Below, piece by piece: positions 1 through 6,258 of a stretch of DNA of 8,860 nt. Both the position numbers and the translations under genes were made by a program. Within the stretch, counting starts at the first letter, position 1; each line of letters opens with the position of its first letter. The notes under the pieces were generated by a model that did no database searches, was not told the origin of the DNA, and saw only the letters and a program-made list of their open reading frames with translations. Origin of the DNA: Gammaproteobacteria bacterium (GTDB lineage Bacteria; Pseudomonadota; Gammaproteobacteria; Berkiellales; Berkiellaceae); contig VGTX01000033.1 of NCBI GenBank assembly GCA_016874315.1, forward strand, positions 1 through 8,860. The letters are read 5' to 3'.

Positions 1-77
1 GCATCTACAGAGAGTTGGGGCGATGGCTATTAATCCGTTAGGATGGTATTTGCGAAAAAAACATACACAACAACTCA

Positions 78-941
78 TCAACAATCAAGCCATGTTGACC
101 ACAGCCGCTCCCATTGATACTCCCAATCCACATTCATCAGATCTAAAGTAGAGCGATATTGTTTTGCGTTATTCTTCATGCGTTCTAACTGAGCAGGCTG
201 CTGAGTGGCCACGATCAGGCGATTACCTTCTGTAATATTAAATGGCTCACAAATATAAACATTTGCAAATGTATTTTTATAAAGTAGCTTTTCACGTTCA
301 GCAAAAGTTGAGTAATGGAAAGAATTCACGCACACGATGCCATCGGGGCTCAAGTGATTTTTAATAGCATTTGTAAAATCTGCCGATAAAAAATGAGGTG
401 GCACACTACTTTTATTGAAAGCGTCGATGACAATCAAATCGAATGAGATATTACGATCGGTTTTTTTGAAAAAATCGAATCCATCTGTTATAAGAAAATC
501 CATACGATCGTCAGATTGAAATGAAAAATATTTCTCTGCGTAATCTCGCATTCTGGGATTGCAATCAATCGATAGAATTTTTGCCTTTGGGTATAGTCGA
601 CGTAAGTGTGTTGTGAGTGTACCGGCTCCAAATCCAACAATACATATCCTTTCAGGTGGAGAGGGAAGAAGAAAGCTCGCCGTCACAATCATTTTTTGAT
701 AGATAAAAACAATACGAAACAGATCGGATAAAAATACAGCAGACTGATGGTCTGCATTTAACGAGCCCATAACAAGATATCGCACATTGTTTTGATCGAA
801 GATCCAGATTTCCGAAAAATCGTCGACTGTATGTAGCCGAATACATTTGGGAAAAATCAGATCGGGCATGATTTTTTTTATTAGAATAATTGCCGCTATA
901 AGTCCACTGATGAGTAGAATGTTTATGGAATGAAAAACCAT
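78..941 (-). CDS. Membrane-anchored spermidine-synthase-like SAM-dependent methyltransferase
   Basis: A 287-residue class I SAM-binding Rossmann protein of the polyamine-synthase-like group. Residues about 5-24 form a hydrophobic segment, a probable single N-terminal membrane anchor that puts the catalytic domain in the cytoplasm. The nucleotide-binding loop is GFGAGT (103-108), the acidic ribose-binding position is D126 in SIDCNP, an acidic TDGFDF lies at 152-157, and VIDAF (171-175) then SSVPPHFL match the DAF..S.P.H.L pattern of spermidine-synthase-like proteins often fused to MFS permeases. No transporter domain is fused here. True spermidine synthases lack this anchor and keep a D-x-x-D gate, which is not clear here, so polyamine synthesis should not be assumed; the substrate is unknown. 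It is the last gene of the hisS operon, 17 bases after the ATPase gene. The ATG is preceded by a GAGGGG Shine-Dalgarno-like sequence. Family placement is fairly sure, function is not. Confidence 0.85.
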   Translation of the reverse strand: MVFHSINILLISGLIAAIILIKKIMPDLIFPKCIRLHTVDDFSEIWIFDQNNVRYLVMGSLNADHQSAVFLSDLFRIVFIYQKMIVTASFLLPSPPERICIVGFGAGTLTTHLRRLYPKAKILSIDCNPRMRDYAEKYFSFQSDDRMDFLITDGFDFFKKTDRNISFDLIVIDAFNKSSVPPHFLSADFTNAIKNHLSPDGIVCVNSFHYSTFAEREKLLYKNTFANVYICEPFNITEGNRLIVATQQPAQLERMKNNAKQYRSTLDLMNVDWEYQWERLWSTWLDC

Positions 942-958
942 GACCCCTCACTTTCAGG

Positions 959-1582
959 CTAATGAATATTATCCTCTAACTGGCTCATATCTAATTGCCG
1001 ATCGAAAAGCGTATGTAATTGTGGATCGTGTGTAACACAAATCAACCCTTGTTTTTGCTTTCGTAAAACAACCATAACCTCCTGCATCAATGAATAAGCG
1101 CGATGTGGATCGAGGTGTGCAGTTGGTTCATCAGCAAGGAAAAATGGAGCATCGCTCATTAATGCCCGAATAATACTGACACGCTGCTGTTGACCGGAAG
1201 ATAATTGTGAAGGCCAGTAAGATAAAAGATGTTTAACCTGAAAAGCTTCTGCAAGAGAGTGGCATTTTTCCAAATTCACGGGACTCATGGGTCGGTCGAG
1301 AAAGATATTATCCAGGGCATTAAGTTCAGCAATGAGATATGGCGCAGAAAAAACATATCGAAAATTTTCACCAGACTGAGCAGGTCGGCTGTATATGATT
1401 TGGCCTGACACAGGATAAATCCATCCAGAGAGCAAGTGCAATAAGCTTGTTTTACCGGAACCAGAAGGCCCAGTAATTGCAACACAATCTTCGGAGTCAA
1501 AAACATATGAGAAATTATTTAAAATTGGGTAATCTTTTTCATAATAGAATGACACAGAATCGAATATAATTTTTTCTGACAT
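959..1582 (-). CDS. ABC transporter ATP-binding protein, LolD/MacB type
   Basis: A 207-residue ABC ATPase that should energise the membrane permease encoded just upstream. In order it shows Walker A GPSGSGKT (38-45), signature LSSGQ (127-131), Walker B FFLADE with catalytic E152, the D-loop region AHLDP and switch histidine H185 in THD. The stretch after Walker A (SLLHLLSG) and the ALDN sequence are typical of the LolD/MacB/FtsE branch. One oddity: the Q-loop glutamine, expected at about residue 79 where relatives read FVYQ or FVFQ, is serine (YVFS). I chose the ATG at 1582, which has AAGGA about 10 bases upstream. A TTG six bases earlier would overlap the permease stop but sits only 4 bases from the same AAGGA. 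By context it is probably the LolD part of a lipoprotein-release complex; a MacB-like exporter is the alternative. Confidence 0.9.
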   Translation of the reverse strand: MSEKIIFDSVSFYYEKDYPILNNFSYVFDSEDCVAITGPSGSGKTSLLHLLSGWIYPVSGQIIYSRPAQSGENFRYVFSAPYLIAELNALDNIFLDRPMSPVNLEKCHSLAEAFQVKHLLSYWPSQLSSGQQQRVSIIRALMSDAPFFLADEPTAHLDPHRAYSLMQEVMVVLRKQKQGLICVTHDPQLHTLFDRQLDMSQLEDNIH

Positions 1583-1584
1583 AA

Positions 1585-2715
1585 TCAAGCATTCCTTAGC
1601 AAATCGATCAGTCGTGTACGATTAGCATAACGTGCTAGCACATGACATGTCACAACTCCGACGGCACATGTAAATAGTCCAGTGATTAAGACATCGGAAA
1701 ATAAGAGTTCACTGGGCAATGTATCTGTATGGTAGTGTTGGTATGGAAGAAATTGAAATGAAAATACATTTTCAAGATATTTTACAATATTAGGCAACCA
1801 TAATGAGAGGAGACAACCACCACCAAGTCCTACAATGAGACCTACAATAATATTCAAACATCCATATGCAAAAAATGTGCGATAAAGGAGTCGGTCTCGT
1901 TTTGCAGTACAAGCTTGCAGTGTTACAAAGTCTTGTCTTTTATCTTGAAAAAGCAAAATTAAAGTTAATGCAAATTGCCCATAAATTAACAAGATTAAGA
2001 AAGACAATACAAGAGAGATGAGACGTTTCTCGCCTTTAAGCGCATCAAAAAATGTTTTATGTTGATCTTTCCATGTCATGAAATCCACATCTGAGCCAAA
2101 GATATTTTTCATTTCTGAGACAAATTGGTCAACAGCGAATGGATTTTCCAGCCAAAACCCTTGAGTTTTTGTGAGTTCAATATTGGCAAACCGTGACAAA
2201 TCAGAGAGAGGAAAGAGCACTGAAAGCGGAGCCGTATGTGTAGGCGTAAAATCGTTGAACATAAGAGTAGAAAATGGCATGGACTGATAGGATGGTGTGC
2301 GCAATATCCCAATAAATGCAACCTGCTCTTTCTCACTTTGAAGGAATAATCGATTATAGATTGGCGCAGTCATTTGCCGCCGGTCAACACGATCGGTAAT
2401 AATGGCATTAACTTGCTGATACCCCATACGAGGTAAGAATAATTTTGTCTGATAGGCATGTTCGATACGAACAACACCAAGATTTTCCGGAGGGGTTAGT
2501 CCGTGTGTGTGAAAAGCAACGACATGTGGCATCTGATCGAAGATTTTTTGTCGTACCTGCCGCTCGAAGCCATTCATTACAGAGAGTGTAACAATCAAAA
2601 TTGTCAGGCTGAGCGACAACCCTATGGTGGCCGCTCTCCCTACAACTTTCAAAACCCGAATATGCGAGTGGTGCGAACAAAAATACGCCCAAGCCAGCCT
2701 AATAAAAAAGGGCAT
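1585..2715 (-). CDS. LolC/LolE-type (FtsX superfamily) ABC transporter permease
   Basis: A 376-residue inner-membrane permease. In the known family it extracts outer-membrane lipoproteins from the inner membrane and hands them to LolA, powered by LolD. The first membrane helix (about 26-48) runs into LSVMNGFE (44-51), a hallmark of LolC/LolE N termini. A periplasmic domain covers about 50-230, followed by three more helices near 232-256, 282-306 and 340-362. Between helices 2 and 3, the cytoplasmic stretch KRQDFVTLQACTAKRD (259-274) corresponds to the KRREI..L...GA coupling region that touches the ATPase. Length is slightly below the usual ~400. The ATG shares its A with the hisS TAA stop (TAATG), and no strong Shine-Dalgarno is visible, so translation is probably coupled to hisS. 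The ATPase gene follows 2 bases after the stop. Only one permease is visible, so the complex may be a homodimer or its partner lies elsewhere. Confidence 0.88.
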   Translation of the reverse strand: MPFFIRLAWAYFCSHHSHIRVLKVVGRAATIGLSLSLTILIVTLSVMNGFERQVRQKIFDQMPHVVAFHTHGLTPPENLGVVRIEHAYQTKLFLPRMGYQQVNAIITDRVDRRQMTAPIYNRLFLQSEKEQVAFIGILRTPSYQSMPFSTLMFNDFTPTHTAPLSVLFPLSDLSRFANIELTKTQGFWLENPFAVDQFVSEMKNIFGSDVDFMTWKDQHKTFFDALKGEKRLISLVLSFLILLIYGQFALTLILLFQDKRQDFVTLQACTAKRDRLLYRTFFAYGCLNIIVGLIVGLGGGCLLSLWLPNIVKYLENVFSFQFLPYQHYHTDTLPSELLFSDVLITGLFTCAVGVVTCHVLARYANRTRLIDLLRNA

Positions 2716-4049
2716 TAGCAACCAAAATATTCCAATAACTCTTTTCGAGTATAGATTGTTTGTTGACTATTGCTCATTTCTTTTACAATCCACCGATCGG
2801 AAAGGACTTCTTCGATGCTTGCAAAAATGACATATTGAATTCCAGCTCGGTCAGCATACTTCATTTGATGACCCAAGCTTCTTTGGTCATACTCAAGATA
2901 CTGCTCTACAGCGCAACCTTTTTGTCTTAAGGATTCAGCAAGTCCACAGCATGCAGTGAGTGTTGCCGGGTCTTGCACGGCAATCATGATTTTTGCTGGA
3001 GTTGCATATAATGTCTGATCGAGTTGCTCGATATACCAATGAAAAAGTCGAGATAATCCGAGTGATAGTCCAAAGCCAGGAATAGAGCGTGCTGAGAATT
3101 GTTCACATAGATTATCGTAGCGCCCCCCACTGGAAATACTTCCGAGTCCAGGATGATCGTCTAAGAATGTTTCGAGCACGATTCCGGTATAATAATTTAA
3201 TCCACGAGCAAGACTTAAATCGAGTCGATATAATTCCGCAGGGCATCCAAAGGCTTCTAGTAAATCAGCGACACCTTGTAGCTCATTCAAGGCTCGAGCA
3301 ACAAGCGCACTATCTTTGAAAGGAGAATTAGCAATACGATCGCAACTCTCTCTTAATGGGCCACTGAAGTGGTCAAGAGTTTGAATCAGTTCTTCTGGCC
3401 GATCGGTCCACTGCTGCAATTCTCTAAATAATACAGCACTTGGAATTTTCTTACGCTTATCCAGTGTGCGTAAGATTTCATCATTTTGAGTAATCCCGAA
3501 GGCTTCGAGCATCCCTGATAACAAGTAGCGATGATTGATATAGAAATGGAATGAGCCGATTGATGGCTGTAACGATGATAATATCTTAGATAAAATCATA
3601 ATAACTTCCGCATCCGATCGGTATGATAAAGGACGGTCACTCAAGACATCAATATCGCATTGATAGAGCTGGCGATAACGGCCTTTCTGAGCACGCTCGC
3701 CTCTCCATACGGGCGCGATATGATATCTTCTAAAAGGAAACACCAAATCTGCGAAATGTTGTGACACATATCGAGCAAGAGGCACCGTTAAATCAAAACG
3801 CAATGCTAAATCAGCATCATCTTGTTTTTGACCATCATCTTCGCGTAGACGACGAACAGTATAAATCTCGTGCTCTGCAATTCCTTTGGATGTAAGAGTT
3901 TCGAGTCTTTCGAACGCTGGAGTTTCAATAGGCGCATAACCATGCTGTTCAAAAACAGAGCGAATTTTATTAATCCAGTCATGAAAAATACGTTGTTGAG
4001 CTGGAAGGAGCTCAGGAAGGCCGGAGATTGGGTGAATTTTTTTAGTCAT
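2715..4049 (-). CDS. hisS: Histidyl-tRNA synthetase
   Basis: A 444-residue class II aminoacyl-tRNA synthetase that attaches histidine to tRNA-His in the cytoplasm. The opening ISGLPELLP resembles the SGFPEWLP form of HisRS rather than the E. coli RG..D form. Class II motif 2 is RGERAQKGRYRQLYQ (116-130), the histidine-specific motifs are RGLNYYTG (282-289) and SSGGRYDN (306-313), and motif 3 is GFGLSLGLSRL (325-335) with its conserved arginine R334. The last ~95 residues form the anticodon-binding domain (PAKIMIAV onward). The reading frame stays open 33 codons further upstream, but homology begins at MTKKIHPISG, so I start at 4049; the Shine-Dalgarno there is weak. It heads the operon with the Lol-type transporter and methyltransferase. 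Motif 2 keeps QKGRYRQ as in E. coli, which suggests ordinary recognition of the extra G of tRNA-His (inference). The gene is intact. Confidence 0.96.
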   Translation of the reverse strand: MTKKIHPISGLPELLPAQQRIFHDWINKIRSVFEQHGYAPIETPAFERLETLTSKGIAEHEIYTVRRLREDDGQKQDDADLALRFDLTVPLARYVSQHFADLVFPFRRYHIAPVWRGERAQKGRYRQLYQCDIDVLSDRPLSYRSDAEVIMILSKILSSLQPSIGSFHFYINHRYLLSGMLEAFGITQNDEILRTLDKRKKIPSAVLFRELQQWTDRPEELIQTLDHFSGPLRESCDRIANSPFKDSALVARALNELQGVADLLEAFGCPAELYRLDLSLARGLNYYTGIVLETFLDDHPGLGSISSGGRYDNLCEQFSARSIPGFGLSLGLSRLFHWYIEQLDQTLYATPAKIMIAVQDPATLTACCGLAESLRQKGCAVEQYLEYDQRSLGHQMKYADRAGIQYVIFASIEEVLSDRWIVKEMSNSQQTIYTRKELLEYFGC

Positions 4050-4192
4050 AAGGTGCTCGGAAATAACCAGATACGTTAACATAAAAATATATGTATGGAT
4101 CTTAACGGATTGGGCATGAAAAGCAATAGCCCGTGGAATTTTTTCCAATTGTAGGGAGGTTACTCATACTTGTGATGAACAGATACATCAGA

Positions 4193-4230
4193 AGTCGTAT
4201 TCCGACTGAGATCGCGAATGAGCCCTCATT
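4193..4230. repeat. Two small adjacent dyads just beyond the recombinase stop
   Basis: The 188-base spacer between hisS and the recombinase contains no convincing gene or tRNA. Near the recombinase end are two perfect short inverted repeats. One is AGTCG-tattc-CGACT (4193-4207). The other is AATGAGCCCTCATT (4217-4230), starting 7 bases past the recombinase stop codon in the direction of transcription. Neither is followed by a T-run on the minus strand, so they are poor intrinsic terminators. They might be weak RNA hairpins or protein-binding sites. The rest of the spacer also holds TGGAATTTTTTCCA (4134-4147). I see no strong promoter for hisS, only a weak candidate (TTGCTT, 16 bases, TAAGAT on the minus strand around 4104-4131). 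Confidence 0.4.
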
Positions 4231-4237
4231 ATGGAGC

Positions 4238-5404
4238 TTAAGGTTTTGTTTTAATTGGTATTTGATATTTTTGAGACCAATCATGTCGGATCTTATCATC
4301 ATGATGAAGATATATTCGCGTCGTTTCATCTTTTGAATGGCGATGATGAGCCTTTATCATTGCAAAAGGAATATCAGACTGAGCTTGCATGCTTGCAGAA
4401 AAATGTCGCAACCAATGTGGAGAGAAATGTTCAAAAGCAGAGGATGTTGCACCATTTTGAATAGCCAAGTCTGCAATTGCTCGGCAAATCATATGGACAG
4501 AGCGTTGCGTTAATGGTTTTTCAAACACTGGCTGGCCAGATGGAAGGAAAGAAAAGCATATGGGATCGTTATTGAGAGATTCTAACGATAGCATTGGTAA
4601 GTCAAATGCGGCACGATATTGATTAATTGCGTCCAAGCAGTGATTATTAACCGGAACACGGGCTGTTTTACGCCCCTTACCGGTAACGATAATCCACCAG
4701 CAATTCTCTCGATAGATGAAGTTATCCCATTTAGCATTAACAAACTCACTGACTCGCAATCCAAGATATCCCATAAATAATAAAATAAAGCGACTACGCG
4801 CAATCCAGGATGGTGAGTAACGTTCTGTCGCGTTATCGGAATAAAGAGCATTGTAGAGGAGTTGAAATTCGGAGAGTGTTAATATTCGCTCCATCATTTG
4901 TATCTTACGTTCTTCCAGGTCAAACGTTTCTACGACCTTTTGTTTGATGAGTGAGAAAGGATTCGCGGGAACATAGGCGGCATCGCGTAAATATTCGAAC
5001 AATCCACTGAGAATGGTCATTGCCGTTTGAATGGAACGCAAGCCCAATGGTCCACTAAAAGGTCGCCATTGCTGCTGTTTGGCTATTTTTCCGCGATCTT
5101 TGTGAGGGGTGCACCAAAATTCTGCAGGCTGAGGATTCATTAAGAAAACACGGTATGCATGTATGTGATTTTTACGAACTTCCGCAAATGTACACTGATA
5201 TTCGATATGGAGCCAATATAAAAATCTTAAGCCTTCTTTTTCATAGGCTCTATAGGTGTTGGGAGAATTTTGAAATTCAGAGAGCCATGATTTCAGAGCA
5301 TCCCGATCGTGGTGCACATTCAAAAGATTACTTGTTGTAGGAGGAGATTGAATCAATCCATCCAAAGTCGCAGGCAGCACGATAGAGTATCCATTATGTA
5401 ACAT
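4238..5404 (-). CDS. Tyrosine recombinase / phage integrase family protein (XerC/D-like catalytic domain)
   Basis: A 388-residue site-specific recombinase that would cut and rejoin DNA through a 3'-phosphotyrosine. The N-terminal half (about 35-155) is a core-binding SAM-like domain, with NTYRAYEKEGLRFLYWL and RPFSGPLGLRSIQ resembling chromosomally encoded integrases outside classical phages. The catalytic set is complete: R217 in GLRVSE, K243 in TGKGRK, H330 and R333 in HWLRH, H356 in HRHS and nucleophile Y365 in RIYLH. The spacings H-x-x-R, R+23 to H and H+9 to Y equal those of XerD. The usual LGH before the last histidine reads HRH. At 388 residues it is longer than XerC/XerD (~300), mostly from N-terminal and inter-motif additions. 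ATG 5404 has AAGGA about 8 bases upstream. No attachment sites, excisionase or phage genes are visible, so it is probably a solitary integrase. The target is unknown. Confidence 0.92.
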   Translation of the reverse strand: MLHNGYSIVLPATLDGLIQSPPTTSNLLNVHHDRDALKSWLSEFQNSPNTYRAYEKEGLRFLYWLHIEYQCTFAEVRKNHIHAYRVFLMNPQPAEFWCTPHKDRGKIAKQQQWRPFSGPLGLRSIQTAMTILSGLFEYLRDAAYVPANPFSLIKQKVVETFDLEERKIQMMERILTLSEFQLLYNALYSDNATERYSPSWIARSRFILLFMGYLGLRVSEFVNAKWDNFIYRENCWWIIVTGKGRKTARVPVNNHCLDAINQYRAAFDLPMLSLESLNNDPICFSFLPSGQPVFEKPLTQRSVHMICRAIADLAIQNGATSSAFEHFSPHWLRHFSASMQAQSDIPFAMIKAHHRHSKDETTRIYLHHDDKIRHDWSQKYQIPIKTKP

Positions 5405-5420
5405 TTTTCAATCCTTACGA

Positions 5421-5447
5421 ATCATGTCGGCTCGTTATAAACATGAT
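5421..5447 (-). promoter_or_regulatory. Inverted repeat over a putative recombinase promoter
   Basis: ATCATGT (5421-5427) and ACATGAT (5441-5447) are perfect 7-base inverted arms separated by 13 bases. Between them on the minus strand is TTATAA (5435-5440), a plausible -10 element for the recombinase, whose ATG lies about 30 bases downstream. No good -35 box is seen. The arms flank the putative -10, which would suit a repressor site, possibly autoregulation. This is inference from position only. Confidence 0.35.
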
Positions 5448-5526
5448 ATCGGCACTTCTTGGATAAATCTAGAATGATGGGGTGTATAGAGGGCTTGCAA
5501 TACTAAAGTATATCCTGAATATGTGG

Positions 5527-5542
5527 ATGTGAATATTCACAT
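5527..5542. promoter_or_regulatory. Perfect 16-bp palindrome (likely operator) upstream of the Dps-like gene
   Basis: ATGTGAATATTCACAT is a perfect palindrome 64 bases before the Dps-like start codon. It reads TGTGA-N4-TCACA. The half-sites look like those of CRP/FNR-family regulators, but the CRP spacing is N6, so the regulator is uncertain. Its right arm contains TTCACA (5537-5542), a possible -35 for a promoter with TAATCT (5561-5566) as -10 (18-base spacer). With the alternative upstream promoter (TTGCAA 5495-5500, weak -10 near 5517) it would cover the transcription start. In either case a bound protein would block RNA polymerase. A second near-palindrome, ATACT-aa-AGTAT (5500-5511), is centred 29 bases upstream. 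Confidence 0.55.
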
Positions 5543-5605
5543 TTCTTTCTGATACACAGCTAATCTTAAAGAAGTATTGACTGAAACGTCTAGCTGGAGG
5601 GTCTT

Positions 5606-6148
5606 ATGCAAGCACATCTCGATCGTTTATTTTGTAAACTTATGGTATTAAAGCACCATGTACAAGTAGCACATTGGCAAGTTATTGGGCCGCATTTTTT
5701 AGATTGGCATAATATGTATGCAGAGCAATATGAAACTCTTGATGAGTTGCTTGATGAGTATGCGGAATTATTGATTATGCATGATATTCCATTCCATACG
5801 TACTTAAAACATATTGTTGCCTGTCAAGGCGATTGTCATCAAGAGCACCATACGCGCTGCCCAATTCAAACGATGAAGCACTTAGAGTGTCTAGTTCGAG
5901 ATATCATTTGTTGTATTTCCGATTTATTAGAACATCCTCTACCGCTTGCACTTGTTGATTATTTATCGAGTCATATGAAGGTCTTTGATAAGATGCAGTG
6001 GTATTACCGATCGATTTTGACAAAGAATCCGCATTCATGTGGTTGTGAAAAATGCTGTTGCAAAGAAAAAGAGAATGATTGCGGGAAAAAGCATGAACAA
6101 CATTCATCATGCTGTCATAAAAAAGACGATTGCTCGCCCTGCTCATAA
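5606..6148 (+). CDS. Dps/ferritin-like protein with Cys/His-rich C-terminal tail
   Basis: A 180-residue protein. Residues 1-140 match the Dps branch of the ferritin-like four-helix fold, whose members form 12-mer shells that oxidise and store iron and can protect DNA. The signature is AHWQVIGPHFLDWHNMY (22-38). Aligned to E. coli Dps, ferroxidase ligands H51, H63, D78 and E82 correspond to H23, H35, D50 and E54, but the D67 position is A39 (E40 is next to it). Residues 141-180 form a lysine-rich tail with 10 cysteines (145, 147, 150-152, 159, 169, 170, 176, 179) and 4 histidines. Six more cysteines lie in 73-103. In all there are 17 Cys and 19 His, far more than ordinary Dps. The tail probably binds soft metal ions (inference). 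The start is well supported by GGAGG at 5596-5600. It stands alone, divergent from the recombinase and convergent with mrp. Confidence 0.85.
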   Translation: MQAHLDRLFCKLMVLKHHVQVAHWQVIGPHFLDWHNMYAEQYETLDELLDEYAELLIMHDIPFHTYLKHIVACQGDCHQEHHTRCPIQTMKHLECLVRDIICCISDLLEHPLPLALVDYLSSHMKVFDKMQWYYRSILTKNPHSCGCEKCCCKEKENDCGKKHEQHSSCCHKKDDCSPCS

Positions 6149-6166
6149 TTATCATTCAGTATTTTT

Positions 6167-6258
6167 AAACTATGGTCAGAGCAAGATCTGTATTTTATAA
6201 ACTTGCAATCGAACTCCCTATGACAGGAATATTGCATGGCCATAGTTTTCTTTATTTT
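6167..6258 (+). terminator. Long-stem inverted repeat with T-rich end between convergent genes
   Basis: Positions 6167-6178 (AAACTATGGTCA) pair with 6237-6248 (TGGCCATAGTTT) over 12 base pairs with one G-T pair. The 58-base loop contains a smaller stem, GCAAG/CTTGC (6181-6185 with 6202-6206). On the plus strand the outer stem runs into TTTTCTTTATTTT, so it could end transcription of the Dps-like gene 18 bases after its stop. The large loop is unusual for an intrinsic terminator. A small structured RNA or a degenerate mobile repeat of 82 bases is an alternative. The T-run overlaps the mrp stop codon. Confidence 0.4.

Noticed and set aside
1..77. Possible end of a plus-strand gene, or start of a further minus-strand operon gene (ATG at 79 in TGATG, overlapping the methyltransferase stop).
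   Set aside because: Three readings are open: two plus-strand frames end at 33 and 41, one runs to 151 with a long antisense overlap, and the minus frame stays open to the window edge. The stretch is too short to choose.
4074..4101. dif-like site: TTAACATAA matches a XerD-arm core.
   Set aside because: The opposite XerC arm matches at only a few positions, and the spacer is AT-rich, so chance is likely.
4050..4148. 33-codon N-terminal extension of hisS in the same frame.
   Set aside because: Homology to HisRS begins at MTKKIHPISG, and the extension looks like untranslated spacer.
4133..4336. Plus-strand 67-residue ORF with GGGAGG upstream of an internal ATG.
   Set aside because: It runs antisense into the 3' end of the complete recombinase gene and has no recognisable domain.
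5528..5541. Classical CRP site.
   Set aside because: The half-sites are separated by 4 bases rather than 6, so it does not fit the CRP geometry.
5405..6148. Recombinase plus Dps-like gene as a mobile cassette.
   Set aside because: No flanking direct repeats or attachment sites were visible, and adjacency alone does not support mobility.
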